A stretch of DNA of 64,000 nucleotides, from positions 1 to 64,000 of the forward strand of contig JBCLBO010000003.1 in the NCBI GenBank assembly GCA_038916785.1, written 5' to 3'. The translations under genes and the position numbers were made by a program. The notes below the pieces were generated by a model. It was not told the origin of the DNA and did no database searches. It saw only the letters and a list, made by a program, of their open reading frames with translations. Of the stretch, positions 60,719 through 64,000 are shown piece after piece; within the stretch, counting starts at the first letter, position 1, and every line of letters begins with the position of its first letter. Source of the stretch: VFKU01 sp038916785. GTDB taxonomy: Bacteria; Hydrogenedentota; Hydrogenedentia; Hydrogenedentales; GCA-2746185.

Positions 60719-62074
60719 TCAGAGCAGAATCATCGTGGCGAGAAACAGGGTGAGGAAGAAGCCGCAAATGTCCGTTAGCGTGGTAAGCATGGGCGAGGCG
60801 ACGGCGGGATCGAGGCCCACGCGGCGGGCGAGAAGCGGTATGCAGCCTCCGAGGATGACGGCGATCACCATGTTCAGATTGAGAGCGACGGCGACGACGC
60901 CTGCGAAAACCAGGTCGTGTTTCCAGAGATAGACGATGCCCCCTAGAAGAAGCCCGATGCAGAGACCGTTGACGAGGCCGACGGCGATTTCCTTGTACAT
61001 GACGCGGAATACGTCGCGCGGATAGATGAGTCCGAGGGTCATCTCGCGGATGGAGACGGCGACGGCCTGGTTGCCGGAGATGCCGCAGACGTTGGATTGT
61101 ACGGTCATGATGGCGGCGAGCGCGATGAGCTCATTGACGGTGTCCTCGAATACGATGATCATCGAGGCGGAGACGAAACTGAGGACGAGATTGATCGCCA
61201 GCCACCAAACGCGCCCCATCGAGCGGTTTAACAGTGGCAGGTGGCGCATCTCGTCGCGGCCGAAGATACCGCTGAACCGCATGAAGACTTTCTCGGCGCG
61301 CTCCGACAGGGCTTCCTCGACGTCTACGCGCTGCACGATGCCGACGATCTTGCCGTCGTGCTCGACCACGGGCAGGCCGGCGAACTGGAAGCGATCGAAG
61401 TGTTGTTCGAGTTCCTCGAGGGGCGTGTCCACGAGGACGCTGATCGGGTTCGCGATCATGACCTCGTTAAGCGGCTTGTCGCCCGGCGCGAGCACGAGGT
61501 CATGCAGGCGGAGCACGCCGACGAGGCGGCTGCTTTCGTTTTGGACGTAGGCGTACTGGACGGCGTAGTCCGAGTATTCCTGGGCGTGGCCGCGGAGATC
61601 GTCGAAGACGTCGGACACGCACAGGCCCTGGCTGTACACCAGGAATTCGGTGATCATCAGCCCGCCGGCCGTGTCGGGCTCGTGCTCCATGAGCCGCCGG
61701 GCCTCGGCCGCGTCTCCGGGCGCCATCTCGCCGAGGATGGCCTCGGCGTCGCGCTCGGTCATCTCCCCGAGGATGTCCGCGCGGTGGTCGCTGTCCAGCT
61801 TCTCGACGATCGCGGCGGCGTATTCGGCCGGCAGGTCTTCGATGAGGTCGGCGCTTTGTTCGTCGGGCAGTTCCTCGAGGAGGTCGGCGGCTTCGTGCGC
61901 TTCGATCAGCGTGAGGAGCTGGCCGCGCCCGGTTTCGCTCAGGCGCGAGATGGCGCGCGCGACGTCGGCCGGCGGCAGCGCGGCCAAGAATGCGAGCACT
62001 CCGTTTTCGTCACGCTTGGCGACGAGGGTCTCGAGGTCGTTCCACGGCTGCATGGGGACGGAGTCGTCTGACAT
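60719..62074 (-). CDS. mgtE: MgtE-type magnesium transporter
   Basis: The protein of about 451 residues has the MgtE N-domain (LPDEQSADLIEDLPAEYAAAI, ILGEMTERDAEAILGEMAPG), two CBS domains (VFDDLRGHAQEYSDYAVQYA, VLVDTPLEELEQHFDRFQFA), and five C-terminal membrane helices with the pore motif (IMTVQSNVCGISGNQAVAVSIREM, ending in LFLATMILL). MgtE is a Mg2+-gated channel. The start is ATG 62074; an ATG at 62110 is an in-frame alternative. It lies divergently from dxs. No M-box riboswitch was seen upstream. Confidence 0.95.
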   Translation of the reverse strand: MSDDSVPMQPWNDLETLVAKRDENGVLAFLAALPPADVARAISRLSETGRGQLLTLIEAHEAADLLEELPDEQSADLIEDLPAEYAAAIVEKLDSDHRADILGEMTERDAEAILGEMAPGDAAEARRLMEHEPDTAGGLMITEFLVYSQGLCVSDVFDDLRGHAQEYSDYAVQYAYVQNESSRLVGVLRLHDLVLAPGDKPLNEVMIANPISVLVDTPLEELEQHFDRFQFAGLPVVEHDGKIVGIVQRVDVEEALSERAEKVFMRFSGIFGRDEMRHLPLLNRSMGRVWWLAINLVLSFVSASMIIVFEDTVNELIALAAIMTVQSNVCGISGNQAVAVSIREMTLGLIYPRDVFRVMYKEIAVGLVNGLCIGLLLGGIVYLWKHDLVFAGVVAVALNLNMVIAVILGGCIPLLARRVGLDPAVASPMLTTLTDICGFFLTLFLATMILL

Positions 62075-62215
62075 AAGGCGCTGTCCATCGGGATTGCCTG
62101 AACGAAACATTCTCTTTCAGGTGAGGTTCGGCGACGAATCCGCGCCGCGCACACCTCGGCGCGGCGGACCGGCCGGCGCATACTGTAGTCTTGGCGAGGA
62201 CGCCGCCGCAAGCTG

Positions 62216-62244
62216 TTGTGGGGAATCGGCGTCGTCGATATATA
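62216..62244 (+). promoter_or_regulatory. candidate promoter for dxs
   Basis: TTGTGG (62216-62221) and TATATA (62239-62244) are 17 bases apart. The start would be about 30 bases before the ATG at 62284. The -35 box is weak. Confidence 0.45.
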
Positions 62245-62283
62245 CTGCCGCCAGACCTTGGGGAACGCTGGTACTCCATTTTT

Positions 62284-64000
62284 ATGCCCACCTTCGACGA
62301 CGACTTCCAACCCGAACGATTCGCGCAGCGCTATCCCCTGCTCTCGCGTATCAACTCGCCGGCCGATCTCAAACTTCTTCCCATGGACCGCCTCGAAGAG
62401 TTGGCCGAGGAAATCCGCAAGGTGATCATCGAGGTCGCCGCGCACAACGGCGGGCACCTCGCGTCGCCCTTGGGCGCGGTTGAGCTGGCGATCGCGTTGC
62501 ACTACGTCTATGACTTCTCGCAGGATTTTCTCGTCTGGGACGTGGGCCATCAGGCGCACGCGCACAAGATACTCACCGGCCGCAGAGATCGGTTTCACTT
62601 GCAGCGTCGCAAGGGCGGGCTGAGCGGCTACCCGACGCGTTCCGAGGATCCCGTCTTTGACGCCTTCGGCACGGGGCACTGCGGCACGTCTATCTCGGCG
62701 GCGCTCGGCATGGTGACAGCGGCGGACCTCACGCCGGGGAACGAGCGGCGGGCGGTGTGCGTGATCGGCGACGGCGCGATGACGGCGGGCATAGCGTTCG
62801 AGGCCTTGAGCAACCTCGGCGCGATGAAGAAGCATGTGCTCGTGATCCTGAACGACAACGAGATGTCGATCTCGAAGAACGTCGGTGCGCTTTCGACGTA
62901 CTTGAGCCGGCTGCTGAGCGGCGGCGCGTACAACCGCGCGAAGGGCGACATCAAATCCTTCCTCGAAAATACGCTTGGCAATCGGCTTTTCGAGAAGGCG
63001 CGGCGCGTCGAGCACCAGATCAAGGGCATGATCGTGCCGGGGGTGTTTTTTGAAGAGATCGGCGTCCGCTACATCGGGCCGATCGACGGGAATTGCCTGC
63101 CGACGCTGGTGGAGTGCCTGCAAAATCTGCGCGACATCAAGAAGCCGCTGTTGTTCCACTGCATGACCACCAAAGGCAAGGGCTATCCCTACGCCGAAGT
63201 GGACCCGTTGACCTATCACGGCGTCGGGCCGTATGAGATTTCCACCGGGCAGATGCGCGGGAAGTCCGGGCCGAGCGCCGCTACATTTACCGATGCCTTC
63301 GCTGAGGCGCTGATCGAGGCCGCGCGTGAGGACGGGCGCATCGTGGGGATTACGGCGGCGATGCCGACGGGGACGGGGCTGTCGAAGTTCGGCGAAGTGT
63401 TCCCCGATCGCTTTTTCGACGTGGGCATTTGCGAGCAGCACGCGGTCACTTTTGCCGCGGGACTGGCCACGCAGGGGATGAAGCCGGTCGCGGCGATTTA
63501 CTCGACCTTTCTCCAGCGCGGCTACGACCAATTGATTCACGACGTGTGTCTACAGAATTTGCACGTTGTCTTTGCGATCGACCGCGCGGGGCTGGTGGGC
63601 GAAGATAGCCCGACGCAGCAGGGCGTGTTTGACGTGTCGTTCTCGCGCGCGATTCCGAATATCAAGGTGCTCGCCGCGCGGGATAACATCGACTTGCGCC
63701 AGATGCTGCACTGGGCGCTCCAGCAGGACGGGCCGGTGGCGCTGCGCTATGCGCGCGATCGCGGGCCGGCGATCGGGCCCGAGGACGGCCGGGATGTCAC
63801 GCGCGGGCAGGTGCTCCGCGAGGGGCGCGACGCGTGCTTCCTGTCGATCGGGCCGATCGCGGCAAAGTGCCTGCTCGCGGCCGAGGCACTGGAGGAATTT
63901 GGACTTTCCGTCGGTGTCGCCGATGCGCGCTTCGTGAAACCGCTCGACTCGGATTTGCTCGAGTCGCTGAGCGCGTTGCCGATGATCACGGTCGAAGAGA
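62284..64000 (+). CDS. dxs: 1-deoxy-D-xylulose-5-phosphate synthase (3' truncated by window)
   Basis: DXS condenses pyruvate and glyceraldehyde-3-P, the first MEP-pathway step. The visible 572 residues contain YPLLSRINSPADLKLL, HNGGHLASPLGAVELA, VWDVGHQAHAHKIL, GTGHCGTSISAALGM, the thiamine diphosphate motif GDGAMTAGIAFEALSNLG ending in NDNEMSIS, FDVGICEQHAVTFAAGLA and DRAGLVGEDSPTQQGVFD. All are canonical. The gene runs past the window end. It has no strong ribosome site; the candidate promoter at 62216 lies just upstream. Confidence 0.97.
   Translation, partial: MPTFDDDFQPERFAQRYPLLSRINSPADLKLLPMDRLEELAEEIRKVIIEVAAHNGGHLASPLGAVELAIALHYVYDFSQDFLVWDVGHQAHAHKILTGRRDRFHLQRRKGGLSGYPTRSEDPVFDAFGTGHCGTSISAALGMVTAADLTPGNERRAVCVIGDGAMTAGIAFEALSNLGAMKKHVLVILNDNEMSISKNVGALSTYLSRLLSGGAYNRAKGDIKSFLENTLGNRLFEKARRVEHQIKGMIVPGVFFEEIGVRYIGPIDGNCLPTLVECLQNLRDIKKPLLFHCMTTKGKGYPYAEVDPLTYHGVGPYEISTGQMRGKSGPSAATFTDAFAEALIEAAREDGRIVGITAAMPTGTGLSKFGEVFPDRFFDVGICEQHAVTFAAGLATQGMKPVAAIYSTFLQRGYDQLIHDVCLQNLHVVFAIDRAGLVGEDSPTQQGVFDVSFSRAIPNIKVLAARDNIDLRQMLHWALQQDGPVALRYARDRGPAIGPEDGRDVTRGQVLREGRDACFLSIGPIAAKCLLAAEALEEFGLSVGVADARFVKPLDSDLLESLSALPMITVEE

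Noticed and set aside
62111..62215. The mgtE leader was checked for a magnesium (M-box) riboswitch.
   Set aside because: The roughly 100-nt GC-rich spacer contains only a simple hairpin and none of the M-box consensus words.
61939..63540. A 533-codon open frame antisense to dxs.
   Set aside because: The plus-strand frame is unmistakably DXS; the antisense frame lacks motifs.

Overview
The window is GC-rich, densely coded chromosomal DNA from a Gram-negative-type bacterium, probably an uncultured lineage near the PVC/FCB edge of the tree (Hydrogenedentota- or Sumerlaeota-like). This placement is inference. It rests on large secreted proteins with CFI-box C-terminal tails, a DUF1559-like pseudopilin with a G-F-T-M-I-E-L-L motif, a prepilin peptidase, many two-component and ECF sigma genes, and intergenic spaces packed with dispersed palindromic repeats. 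There are no rRNA genes, tRNA genes or CRISPR arrays that I can see.

Layout. 1-1.1 kb: end of a secreted CFI-box protein, a terminator and a MITE. 1.1-4.9 kb: zinc-ribbon/HTH protein, pantothenate genes panB-panC-panD, a second MITE and folK. 5.0-7.3 kb: accessory DNA with an orphan gene, a DUF433/DUF5615 toxin-antitoxin pair and a decayed small gene cut by palindromes. 7.3-10.2 kb: a pentapeptide-repeat protein, divergent from a GH78-like/L,D-transpeptidase fusion. 10.4-16.4 kb: a sigma-70 promoter and cobalamin riboswitch ahead of three large exported proteins, the last fused in frame to a pseudopilin; this is the most interesting locus. 16.4-23.1 kb: glycosyltransferase, HAD phosphatase and a tightly coupled four-gene surface-glycan cluster. 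23.2-27.1 kb: transposase wreckage, an alpha/beta-hydrolase/adenylyl-cyclase fusion and a DarT-DarG system. 27.2-36.6 kb: aldo/keto reductase with beta-propeller partner, a hybrid histidine kinase/response regulator operon with a clear promoter, ECF sigma/anti-sigma genes and a TPR membrane protein. 36.6-46 kb: pgi, a JAMM-DinG helicase fusion, the pterin genes folE/folK/folB/FolM-like SDR, and an HtrA protease with a degenerate partner. 46.4-51.2 kb: a second ECF/anti-sigma (FecR) pair, an MBL hydrolase, prepilin peptidase and a LysE exporter. 51.5-53.1 kb: a nuclease-like orphan and HicAB. 53.2-57.6 kb: trpDCFBA. 57.6-64 kb: a tail-collar membrane protein jammed against trpD, a DinB-like protein, a sialidase-like/GT42-like pair, mgtE and the start of dxs.

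How the parts fit. Housekeeping biosynthesis (pantothenate, pterin/folate, tryptophan, isoprenoid) alternates with accessory islands carrying toxin-antitoxin or defence genes and repeats. Both CFI-box proteins and the IPTL-like protein are envelope proteins. The prepilin peptidase at 49.5 kb could process the pseudopilin part encoded at 10.4-11.2 kb. The cobalamin riboswitch suggests that the 10.4-16.0 kb operon is a surface corrinoid-acquisition system not built around the usual BtuB receptor; that is a hypothesis from context.
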